Positions 12,305 through 24,252 of a DNA stretch of 64,000 nucleotides are shown piece after piece; positions within the stretch are counted from its first letter, which is position 1, and each line of letters starts with the position of its first letter. The notes below the pieces were generated by a model. The model saw only the letters and a list, made by a program, of their open reading frames with translations. It had not been told where the DNA came from and searched no databases. The stretch is from NCBI GenBank assembly GCA_973895155.1, contig OZ316899.1:2232001-2296000 (forward strand), given 5' to 3'. The position numbers were made by a program, and so were the translations under genes. This DNA comes from Marsupella aquatica. Taxonomy: Eukaryota > Marchantiophyta.

Positions 12305-13188
12305 TCCAAACATACCTAACAAGACGGAGGGGAAGACAAGGGAAGGCCTAGATTAGGCCGGCTACGTATCTCATGACCCGATGAAGGATCTGTCCAGTAT
12401 ATGTGTGTAAAATGTTAATAGTAATAGTAGTAGTAGAAGGTTAGCAGCGTCCCATGCCACTAAGCCGCGGAAACGGCCTCGCCAAGCGCGAAACCTGCGG
12501 GAATCGGCTTGAGCTGGGGGGTTTCTTGGGTTTAGGGAGCCATGGGACGCACCACACATATGCATTCCATACTTGACTCTGCGCACAACGATATTGGAAA
12601 ATAATAACCGAATGGCAGGCACTTTCATGAGAACATGGTCATTCTTTACACATTGAAAGTATGGATATCCAAAAACCAGCACATGCACAGAAAAAACTAT
12701 AAGAGTCGATGGTAAGTAGTACAACCAGTTTAACACTGAAGCTATTGCATTAGTCATAAACCTCATCTTCTGAATCATCAAATATTGAACTTCTACTGGG
12801 ATCGCTACTGGTCTCCCTCTCAGTAGACTCGGCAGACTCATCTAAATACTGGCTGTCCCCGCTTCATTGTCAATAAACCTTGAACAATCCAGATATCTAC
12901 AAGCTCCTCTGATTGAGCGAAGCCCTTTTGCCTCCCAGGTCAAGACCATAGGAGCGTCATCAACCTCCTTCGCCGACTTCTCAGCATAGCACGGAAGAGT
13001 GAAAGGCTTCTCTGGAGTAACCACGATGGATTCCTCCACTTCCTTTCGAAGATGAAATCTCTCCTCAGAAAACCAATCCACCCTCCTATCACTGAAGCAA
13101 CCACCGACATCAGTTGAGGAAGAGCAACAAAATGAATAAAACAAGAGAAACCAAATTGGGAGTCCGACACCAGAAGAGACCAAGTACT

Positions 13189-13696
13189 TTACTCTAGGTC
13201 AAATTCATCTTTCTCGCTTGAAGGTCCAGCCTGTTCATCTCCTGGTATCGTGAACTCATCATCAGACCTAGCATCCTGATGACCCTTCTTTTCCTGATCT
13301 TTAATCATCTTGGACTTGCTAGAGTACCTCTCCAGAACGCTTGTTAAACCTTTCTGAGCACAGGAATGGAGAATGTCCCTGTCCTCAACACCAACAACGA
13401 ACCGACCGGAGTATTCCCCTAGGGAAAATGAGCTTCCATTGCACACAGTCCAGTCAAGGACGATATCTCTCGGCTTCGTGAGGAACTCCATCACGGCTTG
13501 CATGAAGCCAATTGATAGCCTTTTTGATCCAGCAACGACTGCTGTTGGACAGGGGTCAATCTTTGGGTAACAAACGCTCAACATTGATTTATGCTTGGCA
13601 TCTTCCAAAGACGTCAACGGAACATAGGCAGGGTCTTTGGGAATTTTTGCATTAAATTCCACTCGACAGAAGACGTCCAGAATGAGAGTGCACACC
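13189..13696 (-). other. Exon with a possible SAM-methyltransferase nucleotide-binding motif
   Basis: After an intron ending TTCCTTCAG, this exon reads about 165 residues. The segment DIVLDWTVCNGSSF, then GRFVVGVEDRD, resembles motif I of amino-methyltransferases (a hydrophobic strand, D-x-x-x-G-x-G/S loop, then helix and an acidic strand end). In this copy the glycine-rich loop reads VCNGSS, which departs from the usual GSGS form. It ends in an acidic, Ser-rich stretch (PSSEKDEFDLE). Methyltransferase activity is inference from one motif; no substrate motif such as DPPY was seen. Confidence 0.35.
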
Positions 13697-13738
13697 TGAA
13701 GGAAGAATGACATTCTATTAGAAAAGCCCGGAAACTTT

Positions 13739-13830
13739 GTTAGCAAGATCGCTAGCATTAATTCAAAGATGGAAATGAACCTTTTTTGAATTGAAAATGA
13801 CAAGATGTTTGTTAGCAACATTGCTAGCAT
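13739..13830 (-). repeat. Twofold short repeat inside an intron, third copy at 16027-16046
   Basis: GTTAGCAAGATCGCTAGCAT (13739-13758) and GTTAGCAACATTGCTAGCAT (13811-13830) lie in the intron before the methyltransferase-like exon. A third copy, GTTAGCGAGATCGCTAGCAG (16027-16046), sits just inside the intron before the next upstream exon. Each is close to palindromic (GTTAGC ... GCTAGC). Confidence 0.6.
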
Positions 13831-16480
13831 AAACCGCATCAAAAATAGCTCAGTAATATGTACCTCAATATCCATATCGGCTCTCCATAAAGGAGTGGAT
13901 AATAAAACTGTATATTGCTGTACGTGTTTGAATTTGTTTTTTTGCTCGACCGCAGTAAATATTTGCCGCATGTGATTGAAATCCAAGCTATGAAGCACAG
14001 CCACATATCCTTTGTCCAAAAGCATGGGTCTCATGACTCCAAAAAAGTAATAAGGCAACTTCTCGCTCCACACATTCCAGGATGGGACCTCTAAGTTTGT
14101 CTGTAACGCGTGTTCTATGCCCTGTTGGAAGAGAAATGAATACCAAATGTGCTCCAATCCCAGCATATGGCTTGCCGTTAACGATGACAGGGTTTGGGCG
14201 TTCGACGCTCTTGGACATCCCAGCAATCCATCAATCTCCATCTCCCATCCAAGATGGCCTTACTTTCTTTACGCTGGTAGATTTTGCAGTGTCGGTCAAA
14301 TTACTGCGAGCAAGGAAATGTCTCTGGCCATCCATCTTCAACCCACACATCCGAGCGACGCCTTGAGCAACTGAAACTTCATCATCGTCCAAATCCGACA
14401 GAATCTGGACATTCCTCTTTCATTTCAAACGCTTTATACTTCCCAAATCCACTGTGCTCTTTGTTGTTACTTCGACATTTGGGGACTGAGGTTCCTCTCC
14501 ATCATCTGCCCCGCTCTTCAAAATCTCAAAAGCAGTACCCTTCCTCCTCTCTGTCAAAAAATAGCTATTAGAATCTGTCTCTTCAGAAACACATAAGATT
14601 GTGACAAGAAAATGAAACAAAACATTGACACACTTACTTGGCTTTCCCGATATTTGGGACCCATCTTTGGATGTGTCTTTCACTACACCTTTCCTTGGCT
14701 TTTGAGACCGACTCCTATCCACTATTGCAGCTACACCAAGACAAGCCTTTTCCATAGCCTTGCAACCACCAACTTCAGAGTGCGTGGGTGCCAATTTGGA
14801 CTCTGAGATGTAAGACTCCGGAAGGAATCCACGATTGATCATATGAAGAGCGGCTTTCTCTGCAGTGTTGAAGGTGACAGACCACTTGTCCGAGTCCAAA
14901 TATCATGGACAATGAAGAATCTCCCACTTGCTCATTCTCCTCGGAGCCTCACATCCCTCGCAAGGAAACATAGAATAATCCCCAAATTTGTCACCTGTAG
15001 GATCCTCTTTAACTCCTGCAATCCATGGGGAGAAGCAAGCTAGGTAGGACCACCAGTAGAATTTGTCTGCTACTTCTCTGTCTACAAAAAATTGATACGT
15101 GTATCTCTTTGCTCTCCTTCGGAACAATGCAATCTTGATCTTCTCTCCTCTCTTGGGAGGCCAAATCTGCTTGAAGAAACGAGTCTTCACACGAGTCTGG
15201 AAATCCTCAAAATCCTCCTCAATGTCAAGGATGAGCGAAGCTTTGGTCTTTTCTGAAGAACTAAGGATCCGGGACTCTGGGACAGTAGGCATAACCTCAG
15301 ACACAATTTCAGGCGTGAGGGAAGACGCAGTCGACTCGACTTGCTCCCACACTGCCCAACGGTGAAGCCAAAGCTTCGTTTCACTATCTAAAAATTGACC
15401 AGGATGAAAGAACTTCTTTTGAAGCTATGGAAGCTATGGACGACACTGCGCTTCCAAGAGTGTACATTGGAGTTCTGGGGATAAGGACGTCACCCTTGGG
15501 GAACAACCGAGCTCGATCAAGACCACAAGAAACATTTCCTCATCCTTTGTCATCAGTTCTCTGGGCCTCCTTTCTCTCATTCTCGCAGTAGTTATGCATT
15601 TCTACACATTTCTTGAAAAAGTCTCCAAATTCTGGATTCAGTAATGGACAGATCTTAGGAACTTTCACATTCCAATCAGCCAATTGCTCCTTCATCATCT
15701 CCCGCATTGCTAAGTCCTGTGAGGCCTTCGACAGGGGCTCCCCTTGAGCTTCCTTCAAAGCAAACTTTTTCTTGAGGTCTTCCGTCTGAGATGCAATGTT
15801 AGCAGCGGATAGAATATAAGTGCAGGCATCCAACGTCATGTTCTTGGAATACCAAGCTGCCTTCCGCACGTTTGCCATCTTTTGCTGGAAAAGTTTGTAA
15901 TTCTCAGCATCGATGATATCCTTGTAAACTGACAAGTCGTTGTTCAGAATCTTCTGGACCCGTTCGGCCTCCAAAACCCAGGAGTTTTCAACGTGACATT
16001 GTGTCAACCTGCCAGAGAATTTTCATGTTAGCGAGATCGCTAGCAGAAAGTAATTAACTGAAACACAAATTTCAGGAAACAGCTTTTAACTACATTGGCA
16101 CTAAAGATGTGGCAAATTACAATATTGCCATTGTTTTTAGAGTATTTATAATACTGCCACCCTTTTTGTATGCGGTTACTTGGGACTACTCGAGTTAACC
16201 CACGGTTGATGTGTCTCACCCTCATAGGCTGAATAATCCATCAGGTTGTTAATGGTGAAGTTTCCGTCCAATGTTCAGCCAAACTCTCCCTCCCGGACTG
16301 CGCAGGACTGTTGTTCATCCATAGTCTGCAGTTTGGCGAGACATTTCAACACAACATAGAAATCAGTGGGAATCACCCTAGCAACCTTCAAATAAGCATG
16401 GCTGCAGGCAGAATGTTCATGGCCGGGTTGGAATGAAGGATGAGTGCGAAGTCACTGCGCACAGGCCCTGAGCGTCATCA

Positions 16481-17507
16481 CCAGCTGTTTTAGTCCCGGG
16501 ATTTAGTAATGATGCTTTGATCCTTCTTGCCGCCTTGCAATTGCACCCTAGAGGACAAAAAAATTGTCTACATTTTGCTCTATCAAAAATGCTGATGACT
16601 AGCTGAATTGCACATTCATCACGTGTTTAGTGGAAGGAAGCAGGCCGAAGTGGTTCAGGCGAGTGAAGTTTAGTGATCGCGAGCTGAAGACGGATCATAG
16701 TGAAGACACAGATACATGCAGTTGCATTTGAAGCCGTTATGAGAAAATTGGCTATGCCGTGGATGTCTTCAAGGCAAAGGTATTAAACTATCCCATACTA
16801 TAATGGCATTGATGCAAGGTCTTTGGTAGGTCCCTTCTCGACAGGCAATCTTAGTGTTTCAGTACGTAGGCAACATTCACATTCCAACATCAAAACTAAT
16901 ATTGTTGACACGAACACTACATGAGTTCAGTTCCGGCCTTCTTCAGTGTGATTGGAAGCCTTTGTCTTTTGCGGAAGTGGGAACGGAAGCATTACCCCAA
17001 CACTCTATTGCACAAAAAAGTTGACTTGGAAATGTTTTCATTCATTTCCACGGCTCAACATTGACTCTGCTAGTGTACCTATCTCAACTTAGTACCCCTT
17101 AAATTCAGTTCCCTGGCTTTGGAGATTGAGTTGGGAGATTCCTTGCTCCGATAATGTTTTGTACACTGAGGACATCTGTTTGAGCATTTTATCTTTTGAT
17201 CCTATCAGATTTCTCAAGGCATCAGTTTATTATTTGCTCTGAAGTGCCTGGCCTAGTATCTGGTATGCTCTCAACCCCACGCCTATCCATATATAGCCAG
17301 AACTTTTATCTTTCCTGTTTGAGCATATTCTCTGTGCACTGAGGACATCTGTTTCAGCATTTTTGTTATAGTTTTTTTTTTTTGTGGGGGGGGAACTACG
17401 CCAAAATGGATGCTTTGATCCCATCTGTTTATATAGGCCTGACTTGTGACATCCTTTTTTTGTGTGTATGCAGAGGATAAAGTTTTTGGGTGTAACATAC
17501 TACAGTC
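16481..17507. other. No gene seen
   Basis: This stretch lies between the decayed gene on the minus strand and the MULE pseudogene on the plus strand. It could hold the 5' exons or promoter of the former. A T-run followed by an 8-G run occurs near 17371-17395. The sequence just before 17508 probably includes the old MULE 5' leader. Nothing else is recognisable. Confidence 0.4.
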
Positions 17508-19377
17508 ATGGTTGTTGCTTCTTTAAAGAAAGGTGAGACATTTGAGTGTTGGGATGATGTCAAGATGGCAATTGTCAGGCATGGGGTGGCAATAGAACGG
17601 GTTATTAAACTTACAAAAAGGACAGACTATGTTTTCTTGGGAAATGCAAAATGTGGTGGCATGAAAACCCTACCCAGAAATGTCAGTGGTCCATTCGAGT
17701 CATTATGAGCTCCAAGACGGAAACTATTTATTACCATTACGCAATTGAATGATCACCATACTTGTTGTGCAGCAGATCATTACATTAGGCGAATGCATAT
17801 TTCATTTGACATTTTAATTAAAAATAGACAAACCAAAGCTTGCTCTTTGAGGGACACTGCCCAGGCTATTTGGCATCCAGATGTTAGGTATCACACAACA
17901 CATACAGCCAAGAAAAAGGCTCTTGTCCGACTAGATGGTGATGAGAAGGAGTCCTTCCATCTCATTCCTAGTCATTGTCACCACATTTTACAAAGGGATC
18001 CAGGGGCTGTGGCGAACTACACAACGCCAAATGGATCCTTTGAAACTCTCTTTGTGTGTCCTTCAGCATCTCGAAAGGCTTATCCACACTATAGGCTGCT
18101 CGTTGCTTTAGATGGCACTCACACCAAGTCAGCATATCCTCAGATGTTATTGGTAGCCATAGTGTTAGATGCTAATAACACTGTCTTGATTCTGGCTTAT
18201 TGCATGGTTCCGTCAAAAAATGAACAATTTTGGATGAGATTTCTGAAGTGTTTGCATGATGCAATCCCAGAATTGTCTCATAGTTGTACTGTTTTTTATT
18301 TCAGATAGAGAGAAGGGACTGCAGAATACTGTGGATGAGGTCTTCCCACTAGCATTCCATGCTTTTTGCACATGGCATTTGGGAAAAAATTTGCAAGCCC
18401 ACTCCAACAAGGCAGCAAGGAAAGCCAATGAGGATCAGTACTTGTGGAGGCTAGACCGCATTGAACATGAGCACCCATCAGCATTTGAGTACATTGTGAA
18501 CACTGCTGATCCATCTCATTACTCAAGAGCATTTATGCCCTATCCCAGGTCGTACTTCATACACCCTACCCATTGATGCATTAGTCATTCAACTCCTCTG
18601 AAGAGAAATTCAGTGTTTTGTTTTGATGTTGTTATTGGCATTGTCATTATTAGGTGGGGCCACGAGACATCCCAGCAAGCTGAGTGCACAAATTGAGCAC
18701 TGAAGGCTGAGCGACAAGAAGTGGCCTTCAAACAATCCAATCTGATATGGGATTACATGACGAAGCACTACTATGAGAAGAGGGTGCTTGCAGAGTCTTT
18801 AAGTACACCATTTCCTCCAAACATCATGGAAATACTGAGGGATCGACATGAGGAAGGTCTTCAACTTGTTGCAAACCCATCAAGCCCTACGGAAGTCAGA
18901 ATTACAGATTCGAGTGGCAGGCATTTCCTGGTCAGTTTGGAGCCACCAAAGGAATGTTCATGTGGTGATTGGCAGGATGTGGGCATTCCATGTAGTCATG
19001 CTTGGAGAGCTATTACCAGATTGCATCTTTGCCATTACGATTTTGTTTCACCATTTTATTCTGTGGATTCATTCAAACAGACGTATAGTAGTAGCCTTCC
19101 TGCAATTTTGAAGGATGATCTACACCCTGATTCATGGTGTGGCCCACCTTTGAAGAGGCGGAAGTGAGGACGTCCAACTGAGAAACCAAGGATGAGGTTC
19201 CTAGAGGAGGATGGGGTCCGATTGCCCAGGACCTGGGGTTTCTACAAGGAAAGGGGCCATGACAAGCGAACTTGCCAGCTTAAGAAGGATCAACTTGGAC
19301 ATGGGCAGGAGAACCTGGACAGAACTCACACTTGTGGTGAGGAGTTTGAAGACATCAGATTCTGGCAATGGAGATGA
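17508..19377 (+). pseudogene. Mutator-like (MuDR) transposase pseudogene
   Basis: Parts of a plant MULE transposase appear in the usual order. There is an N-terminal MuDR plug-type stretch (GETFECWDDVKMAIV, from 17508). The catalytic core follows, with the first Asp in LVALDGTHTKS (about 18110), the second in ISDREKGL (about 18300), and the FCTWHLGKN C-x2-H motif (about 18368). A SWIM zinc finger (CSCGDW...GIPCSHAW) lies near 18955-19010. A C-terminal remnant of the Arg-rich tail and knuckle (ERGHDKRTC) ends near 19290. A likely intron runs from about 18549 to 18652 (AG/GTCGT ... TTATTAG). Frameshifts near 17660-17750 and 18300 and stops near 18690 and 19165 show it is inactive. No terminal inverted repeats were found. 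Confidence 0.8.
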
Positions 19378-19473
19378 CAATGATGACATTGTGGATATAA
19401 ACTAGTCAGCACCATTCATGGAGGACGACAATGAAAGCAGCCCATCTTTAACTTGCCCTTTCAAAATGGGTTC

Positions 19474-21799
19474 TGTGATGCCTTGCCAGGATCACGAAGT
19501 AATAACTAAGCCTAAAAAAATGGCTAAATAAGGATAGATAGAGAGTATAAAGTAACAATAAAGATCGATGCTGATTTCTACGTGTAGATAATAAAGGAAA
19601 GGATCCAACGGTTGAGATCCAGCGAATTGGAGTTATGACCTAATCCATGCTTGATCACAAGGACCCCTAAGTGGCGGCTTTGGAGTAAGGTGACCAATAC
19701 TCTGCCATTTTGCATTCTCGTGTACACGGTTTCGACATTGAGGAGCGACTGTCAGTCGAGTGCTAAGGTGGATTGGGAGATTGTGCAAATTCTTGGCATT
19801 CGGTGGAATGAACACGGTGAATCAGGCAGGGAAGTTTTGGGGCTGTTTTCTTGAAGAAGCAAGGCAGCTGATACCTACGTATGAAGACGTTGAGCCGGAG
19901 CGCGCAGCCAGAGAATGAGCGGAGCTTGCGCGATTGTGGGGAATTCACAAAACGACATTCGTAGATATGGAGGAGGTGTTGGAAAAGTTCTCGTGGACAC
20001 CCACCAATGCGGAGCTTGACAAATTGCTGATCCGGGAGAATAAGGTTGTGGGGATTAGGGAGGCAATCAAGAACGCAGGGCAGCCACTTTGGGAATTGAA
20101 GGGTCACACTGCAAAGTGGACAAAGAAAGCCATTCTCGGGGAGTATTCAAGCGCTGAAGAGATGAAGCGCAAGGGAGGTTTGGCATCCGCCACTCCAGCA
20201 AAGCGAACTAGGTCGGAGAGACCAATCAAGATGGAATCCGGGCCAGTTAGAGATCGGGCTATAGAGGATAAAACCATGATAGGGTGGGTGAACAGGTTAC
20301 CTGCCGATTTACAATTACAGTTCGCAAGAGATGAGGATGAGGTCTTCAGTGCCGTTCAGGATAATAAATATGCAGGATATATGAATGACACCGGGTTGGA
20401 GGGCTTTGTCAGGTGTGCTGGAGGATGGTAGACATACTAGATGAGGATCTGTTGGACTTCGTGGGATGCTGGGAGGCTTCTTCCAACACGGCGCTGTTGT
20501 ATGAAAAGGTGTTTGAACTAACACCTGCGCTTATTGAAGCCGTCTTTGCTTTACCAACAGGAAGGAAGACTAAGGTGGAGCAGAGGAAGACGTTGTTGGA
20601 TGACCAGTTCAGATGTGACGCCATTGGAATTTGACAAGATGAAGGAAGCTGAAGCCGGTCTACAAGAGAGGATTAAGGAGTGGGGGCCCGGAATGCAGAA
20701 CAGGAATGCCAGCTACTAGGAGGAGAGTGGCCGGAAGAAATAAGATGGCTTAGTGAGAGGCAGGCCAAACCTCTCACTGACTTTGATCAATTACGGGCAG
20801 AGGCTTGGGAGAGACGACCTTGATGGCAGATGCTAGTATCACCTGGGAGGTCAAACTACGCAAGAAATCAGGCTAAGGAGTATGGAGACATGTGTGGACT
20901 CTTAGCCTTAGAAATCTTTGGTAATGAGTTGGAATCCGGGCCATTTCTTAGAAAAGAAGTGGCTGATCAAACGAGATTGGAGGAGGCAATGACGTTGGAG
21001 CGGTTAAAGAAAGAGGAGGTAATCACTCGGCTTCGCTCCATGGAAGCCGAAGTTGCTAAGACAAAGTCTGGTCAACCAACTCAGCAGGATCTCTTGCCTA
21101 AGCAGCAGGAATTGGAGGTGGCGAACAACCAATTGGAAAACTACCAATTGGATAACCAGCAGATCAAGGAAAAATTGACAAAGGTAGAGCTGGAGTTAGC
21201 CGATTCAAAAGCATAAGTTCAGGGTCTAAATCGCCAGGTCGAGAGGCTGAGAAAGACGGCTAAGGATCAGGCCACCCAGAGCGAGAAGGCCTTGGCAGAA
21301 GCCCAAAGGAAGTATGACAAGTTACTCGACCGGTTGGAGGCCATACGTGAGAAGCATGATGACGCCATGTGCACAGCGGCCAATGATCACCTAAACCGGG
21401 TTCAACAGATACGCAAGGAGCTCCAGGAGGAGCTAACCAGGACAAAGCAGGCATGGACGGACGAGGTCACAAAACTAGAAGGCATCAACGACTCCTTGAA
21501 AGCAGCCGTAGATAAGCAAGAGTTGGAGATCGTGCAGATCTTAAATGAGGAGCTGAAGATGGCCAGGTCCGAGATACAATGGCTTAACGATGAAGTTGAA
21601 GACGTATCTCAGGAATTGGAGGAGGCCAAGGATAAGATGCTCGGGTTGCAGAAGCGTGCCGACAATCAAACAGAGAAATTGAAGAAGTATGCCGAAGCGG
21701 GATATGGGTCACCAACTGAAAGGCTTCCCGTCAGTAGTATGGTAGGCGGAAATACAGTGAAGCCAAAGCCAAAGAACAACCAATCTCCTCAATCTAAAA
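19474..21799 (+). mobile_element. LTR fragment 'C', same family as B
   Basis: The fragment begins TGTGATGCCTTGCCAGGATC at 19474, almost identical to the start of B's LTR at 41173. The next 150 bp also follow B (AAGCCTAAAAAAATGGCTAA and similar). It continues through a decayed LTR ORF and is cut at about 21799 by the left LTR of chromovirus D. Its 3' end is not present next to D's right side, so the locus has been rearranged. It lies about 100 bp after the MULE remnant. Confidence 0.7.
19808..21795 (+). pseudogene. Decayed LTR-encoded coiled-coil protein (copy C)
   Basis: Related to the intact protein at 7980-11633. It starts at ATG 19808 with a counterpart of MSNVNQAAHFWGCL, then FSWTPTNAELDKLL and a KRTRSERP basic patch. 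A stop lies at about 19917. The frame then runs LLDFVGCWEAS and VFALPTGRKTKVEQRKTL, after which an internal deletion near 20615 removes the NGFF/EIGKAQV block. It resumes in the conserved WPEEIRWL ... YGDMCGLLALEIFG segment and the coiled coil (20930-21690), with a stop at 21214. It ends where D is inserted. It supports the domain order of the family but cannot be functional. Confidence 0.75.
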
Positions 21800-23304
21800 T
21801 GAGAATGCCTTGCCATGCTCCATTATCATCTTTTGAAATGCCACTTGCTCAACCTCCATAAGTAACCCATCTGAACCACTTCGCCAAACTCTCTTGAGTA
21901 AACTTATGCCCTATCCGATCAGTTGGCCTCAGCCTTGGTTCCAATCTTGCTCGATCCATCACCTCCATCGCACTCAACGGTCCTCACTGTCTGCACAAGC
22001 AACCAAGCACCTCGGTAAGTAACCCTTGAGGATCTAGAACTTGCCAAGTCTAGCATCCTAACTCAAGCTCAACAGACGTTGGTAAATAGGTCACCAATAA
22101 GTCCTCCCGATGCCATAAGTCGGAACTAGAACCCACGCCCACTTTTCGTCCAGAACAGCTCCTTCCTTCGGCGTGTCCGGGTTCCCCCTCGTACCTATCC
22201 ATCACCAATTGACCGCCCTGACCTCAGAACATGCTCATGACCCAAGTAGCGTAGCTTGTCCTAACGCTTGTCCCAAGCTTGTCCCGACACGCCAGGACCA
22301 GAATGGCCCCGCCTCTAGCAACCAACTCCCGACTCGCCCCACTGATGGTCTAGGGACCTAGCACACTTGGAACTCAACCTCCATACCTACTTGGACTTGC
22401 CTCCCCGACGCAAGCTCCCTTGGGAGACTAAACGCGGCTTGGCTGCTGTTTGGCAGGATTTGGCAAGCGGACGAGTTAACACCCGCATACCCCAAGAACC
22501 CAAGGTGCCCCCAGACCCAGCTGAGCTCAAGAGGGCGTAACCCTCCTCGACAGCTTTCCAACGCACCCAAGAAGTCCTCCAACGGACTTCCGGTTGGGAA
22601 GATATCGCCATTTCCGTTTGACGGTTTCCCTTAGTGTCGCGACCGCAGCGGCTCACGACTTCGGCTCGCCCTTAGCCCCCAGGGAGACACCACTCCCCTC
22701 CTATATATGCTTCTAGAGACCTGCCACCCCCGGACTAACTTTGGTCCCTAAACATTTGGCCCCCAACCCGGATCCTATCGCGCATAATGGGCGCGCCACC
22801 AATAGGCAACGCCCATAACTTTCTCGTTAGGCATCCGCAAGCGGAGTGCCTTAGTCGTTGTGATTGGGCGACCCAGTGCTCATGCCTAGGCCCTCGGGTC
22901 TCATCGCCGCTCGGGGCCCCCGATCAGCCCAACCCGGATCGGGCCATAACTTGCGCCCCAAGCGTCCGTTGCCCATGGCGTCAACTCCATGGGCCTTGGG
23001 CCCAAGAGAAGCTCACGCCCAAGCCCTCAGACCTCAAGGTCCATCCGGAGGTCCAGATGGTCGTCCTTAAGCCCGGCCCATTTACTCTTGACCCGACCAG
23101 CTCCCAGCTAGTCCAAGTCCTTAGTGTGTGTCACCAGCTTGGCTCCTTGCTTAGTTTGCTAGCGCCACATCTCGTTGCTCACAAGTCTCCCCATGCTAAG
23201 TCCTCCCTGGATGGCCTATCGGGGCCTGGACCATAAGGGAGCTTGGTGTTTGAGTCAGCGACGCCCGAGCTAAGTGTTAAGGTAGAAGAGTTCTGCGACT
23301 TGCA
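21800..23304 (-). repeat. 3' LTR of chromovirus D
   Basis: About 1.5 kb, shared with 28944-30413 (for example both contain CGGTCCTCAC, and both end with GTTAAGGTAG and GCGACT). The right end, TTGCA at 23304, is fixed by the C-run (polypurine tract on the minus strand) that follows directly. The left end is approximate because divergence is high there. GC-rich with many Cys/Pro-type shadow frames but no real ORF. Confidence 0.75.
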
Positions 23305-23318
23305 CCCCCCCTTAAAAA
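23305..23318 (-). other. Polypurine tract of D
   Basis: On the minus strand the sequence CATTTTTAAGGGGGGG directly precedes the LTR start TGCAAGTCG. A purine run abutting the 3' LTR is the expected plus-strand primer of a retrotransposon, and it confirms the orientation and the LTR boundary. Confidence 0.75.
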
Positions 23319-23706
23319 TGGTCACGTCCGCGTGACCTAAGTAAACGTTCCAATACGCCTAGACCACTTTGGGCCTTAAAATTTTTATGAGGTAACAAAT
23401 GGTTTGCCCATAAGGCTGAAGCAAACCAGGTTGGTATGCGTATCCCAGACTTAGGAAATTCCAACCTATCCCACTTATCCAAGTAGGATGCCAGTCCAAT
23501 CGGGTAAGCTAACTCCCAACTCGTCGGACCCATTGTCCTCCCCTTGGGGTACTCCCCTTTAGTTTGAACCAGCCCACCCACAGATGTAAGGCGGGCACCA
23601 TCTACTTCCACTTGCAAAAAACAAATCGGCCGCCCAACAACCTCTAGCCCCAACGCAATCCAACTTTATCCTTAAGAGGCCGAGAGGAGTGAAACTAGGA
23701 TACAAC

Positions 23707-24132
23707 TCACAAAGGTAGCTTACGATAGCTTCCAAGGATCTCTGAGGCATTACCCAAATTTTCTTCCGGTTCCCAACTACTCTCGGCCTGATCATAGCCA
23801 GCCCACTTCACCAAATACTCTAAGATTTGCCTTCCCAACTTGCGTTTGTAACAGTGGTCCAGAATTGCCTCCACCTCAAACTCCTCAGCGTCCTCCACTA
23901 GCATGGCGTCCGGACGCAAGACCTGATCCTAGTTGGGATCATCGTCTTTGACAAACTTCTTGAGCCGGCTAACATGGTAGCTTTTGCCCACGCCCATTTC
24001 CTTGGGTGTCTCCAACACCACCAAAACCAAATTATCCTTGTGGGCCCATCGTATGATGCGATAGGGCCCCGCATATCTGGGGGCCAGCTTCCTACTTATG
24101 TTCCCGTGGTATTTCTCAGGTCTCAACTGCAA
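23707..24132 (-). pseudogene. Chromovirus integrase C-terminus and chromodomain
   Basis: Two short frames continue the integrase of D. The first (24132-23929) holds the GPY/F-type module (RYAGPYRIIRW). The second (23919-23707) is a chromodomain: FEVEAILDHCYKR, then YLVKWAGYDQAESSWEPEENL, with the aromatic/WEP signature of chromovirus targeting domains, which bind modified histone tails. A stop and a frame change separate them, so the protein is broken. The chromodomain is what places D among chromoviruses. Confidence 0.85.
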
Positions 24133-24252
24133 CTAGACGCTCTCCCCAATTTCAAAGCTTACCTGGCGTCGATGTTTATCCCCTTGCTCCTTGTACCAAC
24201 TTTGGGCAAGGGTCATACCCTTGGTAGCCGCTTCCACAACTAGGCGCCGCTC

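Larger units (their letters stand above)
7865..12556 (+). mobile_element. Solo LTR 'H' of a Ty3-like element, carrying an intact ORF
   Basis: The element starts TGTGATGCC at 7865 and ends ACCACA at 12556. It is flanked on both sides by the 5-bp direct repeat CATAT (7860-7864 and 12557-12561), as expected for a Ty3-type integration reduced to one LTR by recombination. Its start matches fragment F (TGTGATGCCTAG) and resembles B and C (TGTGATGCC, then CAGGATCAC). It is 4692 bp, very long for an LTR. Inside lie a 5'-end hairpin (7866-7887), a 1217-codon ORF (7980-11633), about 0.9 kb of 3' non-coding sequence, and the TTCCG/CGGAA hairpin (12291-12304) that recurs in A, B and E-prime. No gag-pol is attached. 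It lies just beyond the 3' end of the decayed gene at 12750-16480. Confidence 0.85.
12750..16480 (-). pseudogene. Decayed multi-exon gene with a methyltransferase-like motif
   Basis: Coding-like blocks run leftwards from about 16480 to a stop at 12750. In order they are: a block at 16480-16215 with VARVIPTDFYVVLKCLAKL; a helical block at 16019-15540; a block at 15410-14640 containing FPCEGCEAPRRMSKWEILHC; the methyltransferase-like block at 13696-13189; and an acidic C-terminus ending SSIFDDSEDEVYD. GT-AG introns are visible, clearest at about 13864-13696. Lesions include an in-frame TGA after EILHCP (where TGG would fit), a TGA near 16280, and frame changes near 15545 and 12860. The gene therefore looks dead, with C-to-T-type stops as in methylated repeats. 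I do not recognise the family. It could be a host gene family or an unusual transposon. Confidence 0.5.

Noticed and set aside
12371-12841. 156-codon minus-strand frame
   Set aside because: It crosses the boundary of solo LTR H at 12556, so it joins unrelated sequences; the real C-terminus of the neighbouring gene is in another frame and stops at 12750.
17230-17498. Short minus-strand frames beside the T-run and G-run
   Set aside because: Low-complexity composition and no family resemblance; they lie in the leader of the MULE pseudogene.
22173-23236. Pro/Cys-rich plus-strand frames in the left LTR of D
   Set aside because: They are shadows in a GC-rich LTR; equivalent frames in the right LTR are broken and no protein motif is present.
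23707-23919. Chromodomain as a host chromatin gene
   Set aside because: It directly follows the integrase GPY/F module of D on the same strand and precedes its polypurine tract.
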